Positions 34,854-45,213 of a DNA stretch of 64,000 nt are shown here, piece by piece (position 1 is the first letter of the stretch; every line of letters begins with the position of its first letter). Origin of the DNA: Enterovibrio norvegicus DSM 15893. GTDB taxonomy: Bacteria; Pseudomonadota; Gammaproteobacteria; Enterobacterales; Vibrionaceae. Both the position numbers and the translations under genes were made by a program. The notes beneath the pieces were generated by a model that searched no databases, had not been told where the DNA came from, and worked only from the letters and a program-made list of their open reading frames with translations. The stretch spans positions 62,001 to 126,000 of the forward strand of contig NZ_FOWR01000003.1 of NCBI RefSeq assembly GCF_900115495.1, given 5' to 3'.

Positions 34854-35681
34854 TCAGGCCTCATTGCTGCCCTCATGAAGCAAAGGCACAGCCAGCAACG
34901 CTTTAATTTCATCAACCAACAAAGGCACATTCTGCCACAATACAAAATGTCCTTCATCTTCGATCATCTTTAACGTCGAACTGGGCAGTTTACGTTGACC
35001 AAACAGCGAATTACCAGGATCAGCAATGTTATCTTCCTCTCCATGAACCAAGACGACGGGAATCGATAAAGCCCCCCAATCTTGCTCTGCCAGCTTTTCC
35101 AGCTCACTTTCAAGCTCCATCATTTCAATGTTCGACAACAGCATATCGTTGGGCAAGATCCAGTGTGCCAAAATGGTATCAGCCAAATAGTTGTACCACT
35201 TTGGGGATTCCAACGCAGGGTCTAACGCAGGCGCGACCAACAACGCCCCATCAATTTCATCTGGGTACAACAATGCCGCTTGCAGTGCGATAGGACCACC
35301 CAATGAGTGCCCCACCAAAAAGGTAGGTTTATCACTGCGCACCAAAATGGGCATGAGCGATTCAGCTTGTGCTTTGAGAGACGTTTGAACCGGCTTAGGT
35401 GAAGCACCAAAGCCAGGTCGATCCACCGCGATCAAGTGATAAGACTGCAATGCAGCATCATTCAAGTAATCTTCATAGCCTTCTTTGCTGCCTGGCGAGC
35501 CGTGAATAAAAATGATGCGTTGGGGTGCGTCTACATTCCCCGCTTCGAGGAATGACACCTCATCAGTTTTCAACGCTTGCAGCGCGGATACTGTCGCGTT
35601 CGTTGCCGTCAATGACACTGTACTCAGCCCCACGAGCCCAACAAATAATAGACCGAGCGATACTTTTAGCCTTTTTCTCAC
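34854..35681 (-). CDS. Alpha/beta hydrolase, exported or membrane-anchored
   Basis: 275 aa. An N-terminal hydrophobic stretch (VSLGLLFVGLVGLSTVSLTA) is a signal peptide or anchor, so the enzyme acts outside the cytoplasm. IIFIHGSPGSKEGY is the oxyanion-hole region, GHSLGG holds the nucleophile, LVHGEEDNI carries the likely acid residue, and DEGHFVLW the catalytic His. The family includes lipases, esterases and haloalkane dehalogenase-like enzymes; the substrate cannot be read. One-gene unit on the minus strand. Confidence 0.85.
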   Translation of the reverse strand: MRKRLKVSLGLLFVGLVGLSTVSLTATNATVSALQALKTDEVSFLEAGNVDAPQRIIFIHGSPGSKEGYEDYLNDAALQSYHLIAVDRPGFGASPKPVQTSLKAQAESLMPILVRSDKPTFLVGHSLGGPIALQAALLYPDEIDGALLVAPALDPALESPKWYNYLADTILAHWILPNDMLLSNIEMMELESELEKLAEQDWGALSIPVVLVHGEEDNIADPGNSLFGQRKLPSSTLKMIEDEGHFVLWQNVPLLVDEIKALLAVPLLHEGSNEA

Positions 35682-35823
35682 GTAATGCCCTTTTCCGCTT
35701 TCTTATAATGATGCCACCAGCGATGCACGGCGCATATATCAAATCCCTGCTTAATCAGACCAGATAAACGCGAGCTTTGTTCGTCTTATTAATGACTTTT
35801 AATAGGCGCGCCGCGATACACAT

Positions 35824-35849
35824 AAAAAAACCTGCCGTCAGGCAGGTTT
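35824..35849 (-). terminator. Terminator of the small periplasmic protein gene
   Basis: Minus strand AAACCTGCC/GGCAGGTTT with a four-base loop, then seven T. Located just past the stop of the gene at 35866-36186. Confidence 0.92.
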
Positions 35850-35865
35850 CTATTTGGCGACCGCC

Positions 35866-36186
35866 TTAGTCGTTGCGGTCACGCGGAAGCACCACGCGTT
35901 TGCTGATTTCTCTTCCGTCTGTCGTTACGGCTGAAAAAGTCCCTGACCGTGTGTAAGGCTGCTCCGCCATGACAAACACGCGACCATTCTCTGACGTAAC
36001 ATGCTCGGTCTGTGTGCCCGATAGCGATACCGTCGCTCCCTCAAATGGCTCACCATTTTGAAGCACTTGAACCCACGAACCCGACGTTACCGTCACGACA
36101 CGCAAGTCGAGATCATTTCCCATTGTTCCTGCAAATACTGAAGATGATGCTGCCAGTAATCCCACTGCAACGATGATTTTTCTCAT
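35866..36186 (-). CDS. Small periplasmic protein, beta-sandwich-like
   Basis: 106 aa. Signal peptide MRKIIVAVGLLAASSSVFA with a clear A-x-A-type cut before GTMGND. The mature 87 residues look like one Ig/carboxypeptidase-regulatory-like sandwich (VLQNGEPFEGATVSLSGT, ENGRVFVMAEQPYTRSGTF). Such domains often bind a partner or sugar; no specific function can be given. One-gene unit with its own terminator. Confidence 0.75.
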   Translation of the reverse strand: MRKIIVAVGLLAASSSVFAGTMGNDLDLRVVTVTSGSWVQVLQNGEPFEGATVSLSGTQTEHVTSENGRVFVMAEQPYTRSGTFSAVTTDGREISKRVVLPRDRND

Positions 36187-36537
36187 TATTGACTCTCCAT
36201 TTCAAAGCAAGCAACACGTCAACTATGTGCTCGTCTTTGCCTTAAAGATAGAAGTGAACAGCATGAACTTCCATACAAGATGTTTGTTCGATTCATTCAA
36301 AGAATATGAATGAAATCAGTATGACAGATAGAGATAACCTTCAAGCATCAGCCTACTAGTTCCTTCGTCTCACGCGAGTAAAGAACAGACACAGATCATG
36401 AAGTCGGTTTCGAATGACATATTTTTTTCATAAAACACGTAGCACTACGCTCTCCTGTCCTACATTTAAGACATTGCATATAAAAAGACTGACACACCCA
36501 GCCGTTCCGAGGTGCAAACGTCGAAACAGGAGACGAC
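36187..36537. other. Gene-free stretch before the chemoreceptor gene
   Basis: About 350 AT-rich bases that should hold the divergent promoters of the small periplasmic protein and the chemoreceptor. I found no confident promoter, operator or repeat. A good AGGAG lies seven bases before ATG 36538. Confidence 0.4.
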
Positions 36538-38532
36538 ATGTTCAATGCACTGCCAAACACAATAAAAGCCCAACTTCATGGGATTGTCGCGATGATAGTG
36601 GTCTCTGTTGGCGTCTTCGCACTCACCTTTTTCCTCTCTTTTAAGCAACTGAGTGTGTTGGACAACGCCTCTGTCGACATATTAAAAAGCCAAACGTCGG
36701 TGCTGATGCTTCGTCGCCACGAAAAAGACTTCATGGCACGCAATGACCTAAAGTACAAAGATCGATTTGATGCGGAATATCAGTACTTACGCGACACCCT
36801 CACAAACGCGCGAGCGAAAGTGAACAGTTTAGACATGTCTGGGTCGCAAGCTATCTCCAAGATGTTGTTAACACTAAGAACTTACCAACTCGACTTTGAG
36901 GCGTTAGTGAATCAACGCATCACCGTCGGTGTCGACCATCAAAGTGGATTACAGGGATTAGCCCGCAGCGCTTCCCATCAATTGGAAAAAGAAATTCAAG
37001 ATATTGCGGATAATGCCCTCTACAACCAGCTTCTGATGTTAAGGCGTTTTGAGAAAGATTTTCTGCTTCGACTTGATGCCAGCTATGTAAATAAATTCAA
37101 CGATTTGTACTCAAACATTCAATCGCAGATTTCGACCGGTGATATGCCTGCCAGCCAGCGTTTGATCATGGAAACGTCACTGCGTAAGTACCAAGACACG
37201 TTTAATGAGCTTGCATTAGGTATGGCGCAAATCGGCCTTTCTCCTCAACAGGGCCTTCACGGCAGCTTACGTGCTTCTGTTCAGAAAACGGAAAAGCAGA
37301 TGGAAGGGCTCAGTGAAGATCTGGTGTCCGCGATTAAAGAAAGGGAAAGTTCCGTCACAACACGTATCACCACGGTAGGCGGCCTCTTGGCTGTATTGGT
37401 GTGTTTTGCACTCACCATGGTCACCCGACATGTCACGATAAAAGTGTTAAAAGCCAACCACTTGATGAAGAAGATATCAGAAGGTAACAGTTCACTGGAT
37501 GTACGTATGCAAATGCCAGGCAATGATGAACTGTCTCAGTTGGCGAACCACTTCAATCGGTTCATTTCAAAACTCCAATACACCATGGAGAAAATCGCCA
37601 GTATTTCTTATCAACTCTCATCCAATGCCAATCAAAGTCTGATACTTGCGGGGAAAACGGCCACTAACGCTGAACGTCAGCGAGAGGAATCAGAAACAGT
37701 GGCAACAGCAATGAACGAAATGACAGCCACCAGCAAAGACATTGCGCAAAGTGTTGCTCGCGCCGCCTCTGTGGCTACCGACCTTCAAGCGTCGGCAAAA
37801 ACGGGACGCAACGTGAACAGCCAAACATCGCGCAAGACCAATGAACTGTCAGAGAGCATGCGAAGCGCCAGCGAAAACATGCAGCAACTCAATAGTGATA
37901 GTGAAGATATAGGCTCTGTGATCAACGTTATCCGCGCGATCACCGAACAAACCAACCTCTTGGCACTGAATGCGGCCATTGAAGCGGCACGCGCTGGCGA
38001 CCAAGGTCGAGGCTTTGCTGTCGTCGCAGACCAAGTGCGTGAGCTTGCAATGAAAACTCACGAATCTACCGACGAAATCACCAAGATCATTGAACAGCTC
38101 CAACAAGGTATTCGACACAGTGCCGATGTCATGAATCAAAGTAGTGACATGGCGAACGTTAGTGTAAAACAAGCAAAAGACGGCGCAAATGTCATGAGCG
38201 TCATGGTGGATCAAATCGAAGATATCGCGGGGCAGAACTTACAAATCGCAACCGCATCGGAAGAACAAACGGTGGTGACGGAGAGCGTTGATAGAAACAT
38301 TGTTGCTATTGCTGATTTGGCTGCTGCTACGTCGAAAGCTGCGAAAAAATCAAACCAATCGGCGAATACGATTGAGTTACTCGCCGCAGAACTCAACCTT
38401 CTCGTGCGCCGATTCACTCACAGTTCTGGCCAGCAGATCACATCGATATCAGCCAAGTCAGAAGGTGATGAAGAAACGGCGTCGGAACCAACAGCAGCTC
38501 CCGACGGCTTAGCGCCTAACACTGCGAGCTAA
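36538..38532 (+). CDS. Methyl-accepting chemotaxis protein with HBM-type sensor
   Basis: 664 aa. First membrane helix ([21 protein letters not shown]), then a periplasmic all-helical sensor with two related halves marked by [21 protein letters not shown]-like (about 57) and [17 protein letters not shown] (about 168) segments. This is the signature of helical bimodular (HBM) sensors such as Pseudomonas McpS, which bind TCA-cycle acids or other ligands. A second helix ([17 protein letters not shown]), HAMP, and the signalling hairpin tip [20 protein letters not shown] follow. The C-terminal pentapeptide for CheR tethering is absent. The ligand is not predictable. Ends with an acidic tail. Confidence 0.93.
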   Translation: MFNALPNTIKAQLHGIVAMIVVSVGVFALTFFLSFKQLSVLDNASVDILKSQTSVLMLRRHEKDFMARNDLKYKDRFDAEYQYLRDTLTNARAKVNSLDMSGSQAISKMLLTLRTYQLDFEALVNQRITVGVDHQSGLQGLARSASHQLEKEIQDIADNALYNQLLMLRRFEKDFLLRLDASYVNKFNDLYSNIQSQISTGDMPASQRLIMETSLRKYQDTFNELALGMAQIGLSPQQGLHGSLRASVQKTEKQMEGLSEDLVSAIKERESSVTTRITTVGGLLAVLVCFALTMVTRHVTIKVLKANHLMKKISEGNSSLDVRMQMPGNDELSQLANHFNRFISKLQYTMEKIASISYQLSSNANQSLILAGKTATNAERQREESETVATAMNEMTATSKDIAQSVARAASVATDLQASAKTGRNVNSQTSRKTNELSESMRSASENMQQLNSDSEDIGSVINVIRAITEQTNLLALNAAIEAARAGDQGRGFAVVADQVRELAMKTHESTDEITKIIEQLQQGIRHSADVMNQSSDMANVSVKQAKDGANVMSVMVDQIEDIAGQNLQIATASEEQTVVTESVDRNIVAIADLAAATSKAAKKSNQSANTIELLAAELNLLVRRFTHSSGQQITSISAKSEGDEETASEPTAAPDGLAPNTAS

Positions 38533-38576
38533 CGCGCTTAACAATACTTATCCTTTTTTTTTTTGAGGGGTTAAAC

Positions 38577-38663
38577 ATGGGTTATCTCATTGTGTTCTAT
38601 AGTTTTAGAAGGCATGGAACACTTTGGATGACTCATGAAAAAGCCCACCCTTCCTTCAAATGA
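38577..38663 (+). CDS. Possible 28-aa leader ORF
   Basis: ATG 38577 has GAGGGG six to seven bases upstream, better than the ribosome binding site of the next gene. The frame runs 28 codons and stops 29 bases inside the GAF/GGDEF gene, out of frame. A run of 11 T (38554-38564) precedes it. It may be a coupling or leader peptide, or chance. Confidence 0.3.
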   Translation: MGYLIVFYSFRRHGTLWMTHEKAHPSFK

Positions 38664-39582
38664 AATGCAACGCATTCAGGCACTGCATCATCTCAATGTT
38701 TTGGATACTGGTGCAGAAGAGCGCTTTGATCGATTAACGCGCCTTGCCCAACAACTCTATGCCTCAGATGAGGCAATCATCAGCTTCATTGACTCAAAAC
38801 GCCAATGGGTAAAATCTCAAGTAGGACAATTCCCCAAAGAGATACCTCGTGAATTGTCATTCTGTGCCCATGCAATCTTGTCCAATGACCCACTGATCGT
38901 TAATGATGCAAGCCAAGACCCTCGTTTTGCCAATAATCCCTGGGTAGTAGGCGAACAGCATGTACGTTTCTACGCGGCTGTGCCGCTTAGACACAGCAAT
39001 GGCACCGTCATCGGCAGCCTCAGTATTTGGGACAGTGCGCCTCGCGATTTCCCCGCAGAAGACATCACCAGTTTGAAAGATATCGCCGATCTTGTTGAAC
39101 ACGAATTAGCAGCAATGGAAATGTCTACGCAAGATTATCTCACCGGACTTCTCAATGAAGCAGGGTTTACCGTATTGGCGCAGAACAGCCTCAACATGTG
39201 CGACCGTATGGAACTGCCTGTGAGCTTGGCCTATTTCGATTTAAAAGACATTGCCAGAATCAATCAAAAGCATGGCAATAAAGAAGGTGATCGCGCACTG
39301 GCGTTTTTTGGGGAGTTATTGCGATTCGGATTTAGAAATTCTGATGTGCTTGGTAGGCTCGCTAGCGATAAATTTGTGGTGTTAATGGCCAATACGTCAC
39401 TGGAAAGCACGCATGATACCTTACGACGTTTTAAAGAGCGCGTGGAACGCTCTGGCAAGGAGAGAAACCTCAACTATCACGTAGAGTACAGCGTGGGATT
39501 ATCTTGGGTAGATGACCAAGGACATTATGACCTCGACACCCTGCTCAACGCGGCGCGTTCAGAGGTATTAGCGTCAAAATAA
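38635..39582 (+). CDS. GAF domain protein with degenerate GGDEF domain
   Basis: 315 aa, cytoplasmic. The GAF domain spans about 25-155 (ALHHLNVLDTGAEERFDRL, FCAHAILSNDPLIVNDASQD, VRFYAAVPLRH). A GGDEF-like domain starts at DYLTGLLNEAGF. The catalytic signature is replaced by LASDKF, and no I-site RxxD is seen just upstream, so cyclase activity is unlikely. It may bind GTP or act as a sensor. ATG 38635 is the first possible start, since an in-frame TGA sits one codon earlier. Possibly coupled to the 28-codon ORF upstream and to the chemoreceptor gene. Confidence 0.85.
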   Translation: MKKPTLPSNEMQRIQALHHLNVLDTGAEERFDRLTRLAQQLYASDEAIISFIDSKRQWVKSQVGQFPKEIPRELSFCAHAILSNDPLIVNDASQDPRFANNPWVVGEQHVRFYAAVPLRHSNGTVIGSLSIWDSAPRDFPAEDITSLKDIADLVEHELAAMEMSTQDYLTGLLNEAGFTVLAQNSLNMCDRMELPVSLAYFDLKDIARINQKHGNKEGDRALAFFGELLRFGFRNSDVLGRLASDKFVVLMANTSLESTHDTLRRFKERVERSGKERNLNYHVEYSVGLSWVDDQGHYDLDTLLNAARSEVLASK

Positions 39583-39624
39583 GCGTGGTGATGCCACATC
39601 GGCACCACGCCGCCAAAACAAACT

Positions 39625-39673
39625 ATAGGTTCAATAAACAATAGGCTCAATAAACAATAGGCTTCGAAGAACA
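39625..39673. repeat. Degenerate 16-bp tandem repeat
   Basis: ATAGGTTCAATAAACA, ATAGGCTCAATAAACA (one difference) and a 17-base variant ATAGGCTTCGAAGAACA follow each other; a fourth, weaker copy starts near 39678. It lies between two convergent genes. Confidence 0.85.
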
Positions 39674-39703
39674 AGCTATAGGCTTATAGAAAAAACAGCA
39701 GAC

Positions 39704-40054
39704 TCAGTGAACAACTGAAGAAAAAAGATTAATAATCACCACGCCTGCAATGATCATTGACATGCCTAGCATCGCAGGTAAGTCAAGCTGCTGACCATGC
39801 CATAGCCATGCAACCATCGATACAAGAACAATCCCCGCAGCACTCCAAATCGCATAGGCAATGCCCAACGGCATCACTTTTACAGTCAACGACAGTAAAT
39901 AAAATGAAATGCCATAGCACACCAACACGACGGCAGTGACCACTGGTTGAGTGAATGAGTTGGTTTTCGGCATCATGGATGTCGCAATGATTTCGAAAAG
40001 AATCGCCACCGACAAAGAAACGTAGGGTGGCAATGTTGTCATTAATTTGATCAT
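39704..40054 (-). CDS. SMR-family multidrug efflux protein
   Basis: 116 aa from ATG 40054 (AGGAAGAGG upstream); ATG 40042 gives 112 aa. Four membrane helices. The membrane-buried active Glu of EmrE is present in ILFEIIATSMM, and YAIWSAAGIVLVSMVAWLW matches the WSGxGI segment of EmrE-like members. The last helix is MLGMSMIIAGVVIINL. By family it is a proton-coupled dimeric exporter of cationic drugs or guanidinium-like compounds. It stands alone, so it is probably a homodimer. Confidence 0.9.
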   Translation of the reverse strand: MIKLMTTLPPYVSLSVAILFEIIATSMMPKTNSFTQPVVTAVVLVCYGISFYLLSLTVKVMPLGIAYAIWSAAGIVLVSMVAWLWHGQQLDLPAMLGMSMIIAGVVIINLFSSVVH

Positions 40055-40223
40055 CAGAACCTCTTCCTCTCGACAAGAAGTTTCGTGCATCCTTTCAAAT
40101 TTTCACGCTTGCCCTTACACCCACGCTCAATCATCACGCCTCTCTCAATACAACTCTTTCAATAAATAGATACGTCATGTCAGAACGTTACGGTATACGC
40201 GCCTTAGAACAGCAAAAACAACA

Positions 40224-40250
40224 AAGCCCCACCAATGATGGCAGGGCCTT
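40224..40250 (-). terminator. Terminator after the DUF3332 gene
   Basis: Minus strand GCCCTGCC/GGTGGGGC stem with two G-U pairs and a six-base loop, then TTTGTTGTTTTT. Confidence 0.6.
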
Positions 40251-40299
40251 CAACCCAAGCAAGCTAACGCTGCAGGGGTATCATGTTTCTCGTGCTAAA

Positions 40300-40821
40300 T
40301 TATACGCGATTTGCAGCGTAGTTGTTTAGCTCTTCAACAGAAACCGCAGAGATAAACTCACCGTCTAGGTAGAAGTTTACCATGTCGTCTTCTTTCTCCC
40401 CGCGCAGTGTCTGCTGAGTACCGTCAGCGTAGCTTACTGCCATCTCTAGCGTTTTATCATCGATCTGTTGAACATCAGCAGAAGAGATTTTGATAGGTGC
40501 AGTGGTTAGGTCTTTATCAAGTTTCTGGTTGATGCGGAAAATCGCATTTGCAGGCATGTCTGCAACCGCTGGAGATTTACCAGAAATAGGGTTAGTACCT
40601 GTCCAAAATTCAATTGAGTTGAAGATGAACAAGTCAGCCGTTGCAGCAATACCGTAAACTGGGCTCATCAAAAGATACAGGCCTGCACGTGCATAGCGGT
40701 TGTCCACAGCGGTAAGGTTCAATTTCATCACCATGCCTGATGTTGCCATCTGACCGATACAACCTGTTAGAGAAACAGTTAACATCGCTGTAGCCACAGC
40801 TTTAATCGCGAATTTTTTCAT
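40300..40821 (-). CDS. DUF3332 family lipoprotein
   Basis: 173 aa. A lipoprotein signal with lipobox LTGC (Cys21); residue +2 is Ile, so outer-membrane sorting is likely. The mature part contains YARAGLYLLMSPVYGIAATADLFIFNSIEFWTG (a hydrophobic loop, split over the membrane surface) and a beta-rich C terminus, the layout of DUF3332 proteins common in vibrios. Function unknown. Good conservation of the family suggests an envelope role. One-gene unit. Confidence 0.85.
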   Translation of the reverse strand: MKKFAIKAVATAMLTVSLTGCIGQMATSGMVMKLNLTAVDNRYARAGLYLLMSPVYGIAATADLFIFNSIEFWTGTNPISGKSPAVADMPANAIFRINQKLDKDLTTAPIKISSADVQQIDDKTLEMAVSYADGTQQTLRGEKEDDMVNFYLDGEFISAVSVEELNNYAANRV

Positions 40822-41167
40822 GATTTAATACAACATTAGTAGAAAAGTTCGCGAAGTATACAGACAAAAATTTTGTATGGAAGAGGCCAATAAAAATAGA
40901 CATCCCGCAAAACAAACAGCGCATTAACAAACCTAAATGGGCGTATTTTCAACGTTGTTAGCGTGCTGTTAAAAAGCCCTTTATATAACAATCGCTACCA
41001 AGTATTCATTAACGCATGTTATTTACATTTCCTCGCCAAATTTGAAACACGATGAAGAAAAGAAAATTGGCTGTTTTTGACGCATTCGATAACAGTAATA
41101 CTGTCTTACTTGAGTTCCTCACGTGTTCTCCTTAGAATCCCCCTCCCTTCGAAGAGGTAATGACCCA
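40822..41167. other. AT-rich gene-free stretch
   Basis: About 345 bases between divergent genes for DUF3332 and DUF2986 proteins. No element recognised beyond the GAGG ribosome binding site at its right end. Confidence 0.4.
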
Positions 41168-41353
41168 ATGAACAGAAAGAAAAAAGTAAATCAGATCCTA
41201 AAAAGCCGCGCGAAAAAGAAAAGTGCGAAGCTAAAAACAAGCAACAAGCCTAAGTACATTTCAAAAGCTGATCGTGAAAAAATGGCATTGGAAGCTGAGC
41301 AAGGCCTAGACGCGGTATCAGCTTCTGTAGCAGAAGTAGAAAAAAATGCCTAA
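41168..41353 (+). CDS. DUF2986 family small basic protein
   Basis: 61 aa from ATG 41168 with GAGG ten bases upstream; a longer frame to 41123 is unlikely. The N-terminal half is extremely lysine-rich (MNRKKKVNQILKSRAKKKSA), followed by NKPKYISKADREKMA and an acidic tail. This is the DUF2986 pattern. The charge suggests RNA or ribosome contact, but that is only inference. Confidence 0.85.
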   Translation: MNRKKKVNQILKSRAKKKSAKLKTSNKPKYISKADREKMALEAEQGLDAVSASVAEVEKNA

Positions 41354-41547
41354 TCGCCAACTACTTATCTGATATAAAACGTTTTTTAAAAACGACTGCC
41401 AATACGGCGCATTCGTAACGACCTGCCCTTTGAATTCCGCTACACTGCGTTAAACAAACGCACTGATACTCAAACACCCTCAAAATGTTGGCATCAACTT
41501 AGATTGCGCATGGAGAGGCTGTTTGGGTCTAGAAGAAGGGAACGGAA

Positions 41548-43362
41548 ATGACTGCGCCAAGTTGGGACTTCTCATTTGTCTATCAAGGTCTTTCAGACCG
41601 CGCGATCACCGCGGATCTCACTCAAAGCCAAGACCTCCTCAATACCTTAAAAAATCACCCAGCCTCTTCAGTTGAAGACTGTCAGCACGCCCTGTCGCTG
41701 TTTGACCAGATCACGAATTTACTTCTCTCCGTAGCTAACTACGCTTCATGCCTTTCAAGCGTTGATGCCGCTGACGATCAAGCGAAAGCATTGGTGATAA
41801 AATGCGACGTTTTGTTTTCATCATTAAGCCAAGCCTTTAGCCCGTTCGAAAGTTTACTCGCAGCCAGCGATGAAGCTTTCTTTGACTCCGTGCTTGCTGG
41901 CTCAGATGAATCTGGCTCTTATCAACGCCATGCATTTCGCCTCTCACGTCTTCGCCACCAGCAAACATACCGCCTATCTGTCCCTGAAGAGCAATTGCTC
42001 TCCGCCATGCAAGTTGATGGCAAAAATGCATGGGGCCGGCTATATGACGACATCACTGGCACGTTGAAAGTGACCTTGGTGATGGAAAGTGGCAAAGAAG
42101 AAATCATGGGACTGTCGCAAGCCGCTAGCCTGTTATATGGCAATGACAGTGAACGACGGGAACCAGCATGGCGCGCAATTCGTCACGCAATGGAACAACA
42201 GGACATCACCTTCGCAGCGATCCTGAATGCCATTGCGAGCAACCGCCTCACCGAATATGAAAAACGTAGTCACACCCGCCCATTGCACTTTCTTGCTCCA
42301 GCACTTGAAAGCAGCCGTATTGAGCAGAAGACACTCGATACCATGATGGGCGTGGCGAAACAAAGCCAAGCACTCGGCAGACGCGCAGCAAAAGCCATGG
42401 CCACCCTCTTTGGCACATCAACGCTAACGCCTTGGGATGAATTGGCCGCCATGCCAGCACTCAACAATGGCGAAGAGAATACCCCTTCTGCGACATACAG
42501 CTTTGAAGAAGCCATTGTCATTATTCGACGCGCTTTTTCGGCTGTGAACCCAGAAATGGCAGACTTCGTGGACATGATGGTGCGGGAGAACTTGATTGAT
42601 GCCGCCGCGCAGCCTAACAAGAGCATGGGCGCATACTGCACCAAGATCCCAAAAACCCGCACGCCACTCGTGTTCATGACATGGGGAAACAGCATGTCAG
42701 ACGTGCTAACGCTGGCGCATGAACTCGGCCACGCCTTCCACAATTGGGTAATGAAAGACATGCCTTTCGTTGAAACCCAATACCCAATGACATTGGCTGA
42801 AACCGCGTCAATCTTTGCCGAAAATGTAGTAAGAGATGCGTTGCTTGAAGAAGCCAAAAGTGAACAAGACACGCTACTGATGCTTTGGGAAGAAGCGCAA
42901 ACTGCCGTGGCGTTGCTGCTTAACATCCCCGTTCGTTTTGAATTCGAACGGGCATTTTACGAAAAACGTCAACAGGGTGAATTGACGCCTTCACAACTGC
43001 GCACATTAATGGCCGATACGTGGAAAGACTGGTACGGGGATGCCATGTCAGAACCGAACGACCTCTTCTGGGCCACCAAACTGCACTTCAGCATCGCGGA
43101 AATCAGTTTCTATAACTACCCCTACCTTTTTGGCTATCTGTTCAGCACAGGCGTTTACGCGCGCCGTGAAGCCAAAGGGAGTGCGTTCTACGAGGATTAC
43201 AAAGCACTTTTAAAAGATACGGGCAGAATGACCGCCGAAGACGTGGCGAAAAAACATTTGGGCGTAGACATACAAGACAGCGCATTTTGGCTGGAAAGCA
43301 TCGCGATTGCAGAGAAACGTATTGCTGCATTCGAAGCGGTATTAGCCACCCGACAACACTAA
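41548..43362 (+). CDS. pepF: M3-family oligoendopeptidase F
   Basis: 604 aa cytoplasmic zinc peptidase. The metal site HELGHAFH (H391, E392, H395) is followed about 25 residues on by AETASIFAE, which gives the third ligand. An upstream oligopeptidase N domain covers the first about 200 residues. Length and segments such as KSMGAYC and YNYPYLFGYLFSTGVYA are typical of PepF-type M3B enzymes. Role: degradation of short peptides (about 7-17 residues) in the cytoplasm. One-gene unit ending in a bidirectional terminator. Confidence 0.92.
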   Translation: MTAPSWDFSFVYQGLSDRAITADLTQSQDLLNTLKNHPASSVEDCQHALSLFDQITNLLLSVANYASCLSSVDAADDQAKALVIKCDVLFSSLSQAFSPFESLLAASDEAFFDSVLAGSDESGSYQRHAFRLSRLRHQQTYRLSVPEEQLLSAMQVDGKNAWGRLYDDITGTLKVTLVMESGKEEIMGLSQAASLLYGNDSERREPAWRAIRHAMEQQDITFAAILNAIASNRLTEYEKRSHTRPLHFLAPALESSRIEQKTLDTMMGVAKQSQALGRRAAKAMATLFGTSTLTPWDELAAMPALNNGEENTPSATYSFEEAIVIIRRAFSAVNPEMADFVDMMVRENLIDAAAQPNKSMGAYCTKIPKTRTPLVFMTWGNSMSDVLTLAHELGHAFHNWVMKDMPFVETQYPMTLAETASIFAENVVRDALLEEAKSEQDTLLMLWEEAQTAVALLLNIPVRFEFERAFYEKRQQGELTPSQLRTLMADTWKDWYGDAMSEPNDLFWATKLHFSIAEISFYNYPYLFGYLFSTGVYARREAKGSAFYEDYKALLKDTGRMTAEDVAKKHLGVDIQDSAFWLESIAIAEKRIAAFEAVLATRQH

Positions 43363-43384
43363 CGAGACATAAAATGCCACAAAC

Positions 43385-43414
43385 AAAAACACCCGCGAAT
43401 GCGGGTGTTTTTTT
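43385..43414. terminator. Bidirectional terminator between pepF and ybiT
   Basis: AAAAACACCCGC-GAAT-GCGGGTGTTTTT with flanking A- and T-tracts. Confidence 0.95.
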
Positions 43415-43434
43415 CTCAGCGGGTGAAGCGAAGC

Positions 43435-45027
43435 TTATTCAATCACGCCGCGAGAACTCAGGAACTCTTGGTAAGTGCCCTTGAAGTCGGTGATTTTACC
43501 GTCACGGATCTCGATGATGCGTGTTGCGATTGAGTCAACAAACACTCGGTCATGCGAAACGAAGAACAAAGTACCTTTGTACTGCTCAAGCGCAGTGTTC
43601 AACGATTCAATCGATTCCATGTCCATGTGGTTGGTTGGTTCATCCATTAGCAACATGTTTGGCTTGTGCATCATTAGCTTACCAAGCAACATGCGGCCTT
43701 GTTCACCACCAGAAATCACTTTAACAGACTTCTTAATGTCATCTTGTGAGAACAATAGACGGCCGAGATAACCACGCACCACTTGCTCATCATCACCTTC
43801 GTTTTTCCACTGAGACATCCAATCAAACAGGTTCATGTCTTCCGCGAAATCTTCAGCGTGATCTTGCGCGTAGTAACCAATGTTTGAATTTTCAGACCAC
43901 TTAAATTCACCCGATTTCGGCGCTAAGCGACCAGCAAGCGTGTTAAGTAGCGTTGTTTTACCCACACCATTCTGACCGATGATGGCAACACGCTCACCCA
44001 CTTCGAAAATACCGTTCAGACCAGAGAACAACATGTCATCGAAGCCTTGAGAGAGGTTTTCAACTTCCAACGCGTTACGGAACAATTCTTTTGATTGCTC
44101 GAAGCGGATGAATGGGTTTTGACGGCTCGATGCTTTCACTTCATCAAGCTTGATTTTGTCCATTTGCTTCGCGCGAGACGTCGCTTGCTTCGCTTTAGAG
44201 GCGTTTGCAGAGAAACGCGCTACAAAGGTTTGCAGTTCAGCAATCTGTGCTTTTTTCTTCGCGTTGTCAGACAGCAGACGCTCACGCGCTTGAGACGCTG
44301 CAGACATGTATTCGTCGTAGTTACCGAAGTAAACGCGAAGTTCACCGTAATCCAAGTCAGCCATGTGTGTACACACAGAGTTTAGGAAGTGACGGTCGTG
44401 CGAGATGATAATCATGGTGCAGTTACGCTCGTTCAGCGTCTGCTCCAACCAACGGATGGTATCGATATCCAAGTTGTTCGTTGGTTCGTCAAGAAGCATG
44501 ATGTCTGGGTCTGCAAACAGCACCTGCGCCAATAGCACACGTAGTTTCCAACCTGGAGCAACACTGCTCATCAAGCCAAAGTGTTGCTCTAGCGGAATAC
44601 CTACCGACAACAGCAATTCACCCGCACGAGATTCTGCGGTGTAGCCGTCCATCTCTGCGAATTCTACTTCAAGGTCAGCAACGCGCATGCCGTCTTCTTC
44701 TGTCATTTCAGGCAGCGAGTAGATACGGTCACGTTCTTGTTTAACTTCCCAAAGCTCTGCATGACCCATGATAACGGTATCAATAACAGTGAATTCTTCG
44801 TAAGCAAACTGGTTCTGGTTTAGCTTAGCGACGCGCTCGTTAGGATCAACGCTAACGTTACCTGCAGAAGGCTCAAGTTCACCGCTCAGGATCTTCATAA
44901 ATGTTGATTTGCCGCAACCATTTGCGCCAATCAAACCATAACGGTTTCCTTCACCGAACTTCACCGAGATGTTTTCGAAAAGAGGTTTTGCGCCAAATTG
45001 CTGAGTAATGTTAGCTGTACTAATCAA
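43435..45027 (-). CDS. ybiT: ABC-F family ATPase YbiT
   Basis: 530 aa from TTG 45027, which has AGGA eight bases upstream and gives exactly the length and N terminus ([20 protein letters not shown]) of E. coli YbiT. Two ATPase cassettes: Walker [10 protein letters not shown] and GQNGVGKTT; signatures in the ABC-F style ([25 protein letters not shown]); Walker [13 protein letters not shown] and [12 protein letters not shown]. The inter-domain linker (about 240-320) carries the P-site tRNA-interaction motif region [15 protein letters not shown]. No membrane parts. Role by family: a translation factor binding the ribosomal E site. Longer frames upstream are not supported. Confidence 0.95.
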   Translation of the reverse strand: MISTANITQQFGAKPLFENISVKFGEGNRYGLIGANGCGKSTFMKILSGELEPSAGNVSVDPNERVAKLNQNQFAYEEFTVIDTVIMGHAELWEVKQERDRIYSLPEMTEEDGMRVADLEVEFAEMDGYTAESRAGELLLSVGIPLEQHFGLMSSVAPGWKLRVLLAQVLFADPDIMLLDEPTNNLDIDTIRWLEQTLNERNCTMIIISHDRHFLNSVCTHMADLDYGELRVYFGNYDEYMSAASQARERLLSDNAKKKAQIAELQTFVARFSANASKAKQATSRAKQMDKIKLDEVKASSRQNPFIRFEQSKELFRNALEVENLSQGFDDMLFSGLNGIFEVGERVAIIGQNGVGKTTLLNTLAGRLAPKSGEFKWSENSNIGYYAQDHAEDFAEDMNLFDWMSQWKNEGDDEQVVRGYLGRLLFSQDDIKKSVKVISGGEQGRMLLGKLMMHKPNMLLMDEPTNHMDMESIESLNTALEQYKGTLFFVSHDRVFVDSIATRIIEIRDGKITDFKGTYQEFLSSRGVIE

Positions 45028-45213
45028 TGCGATTATCCTGAACAGTGAGTAAAAATCGCCGAAAGAGTACAGAGTTCCCCCTCTTACTTCAAGCAAACGC
45101 GGGATCGAGTTCACGATATCTTTTTTATCACCGTGCTAACGCGGAAAAGAGCGAGGTATCACAAGCGCCTGTTTCTGCCGCATGGCGGTGTTTTTTCGTA
45201 CAATATCGATTAA

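Noticed and set aside
39625-39673. CRISPR-like or integron attC-like repeat
   Set aside because: Copies are adjacent, degenerate and have no spacer or palindromic core sites.
43435-45114. Longer YbiT starting at 45114
   Set aside because: The extra 29 residues are not found in YbiT; TTG 45027 has a Shine-Dalgarno and gives the exact family length.
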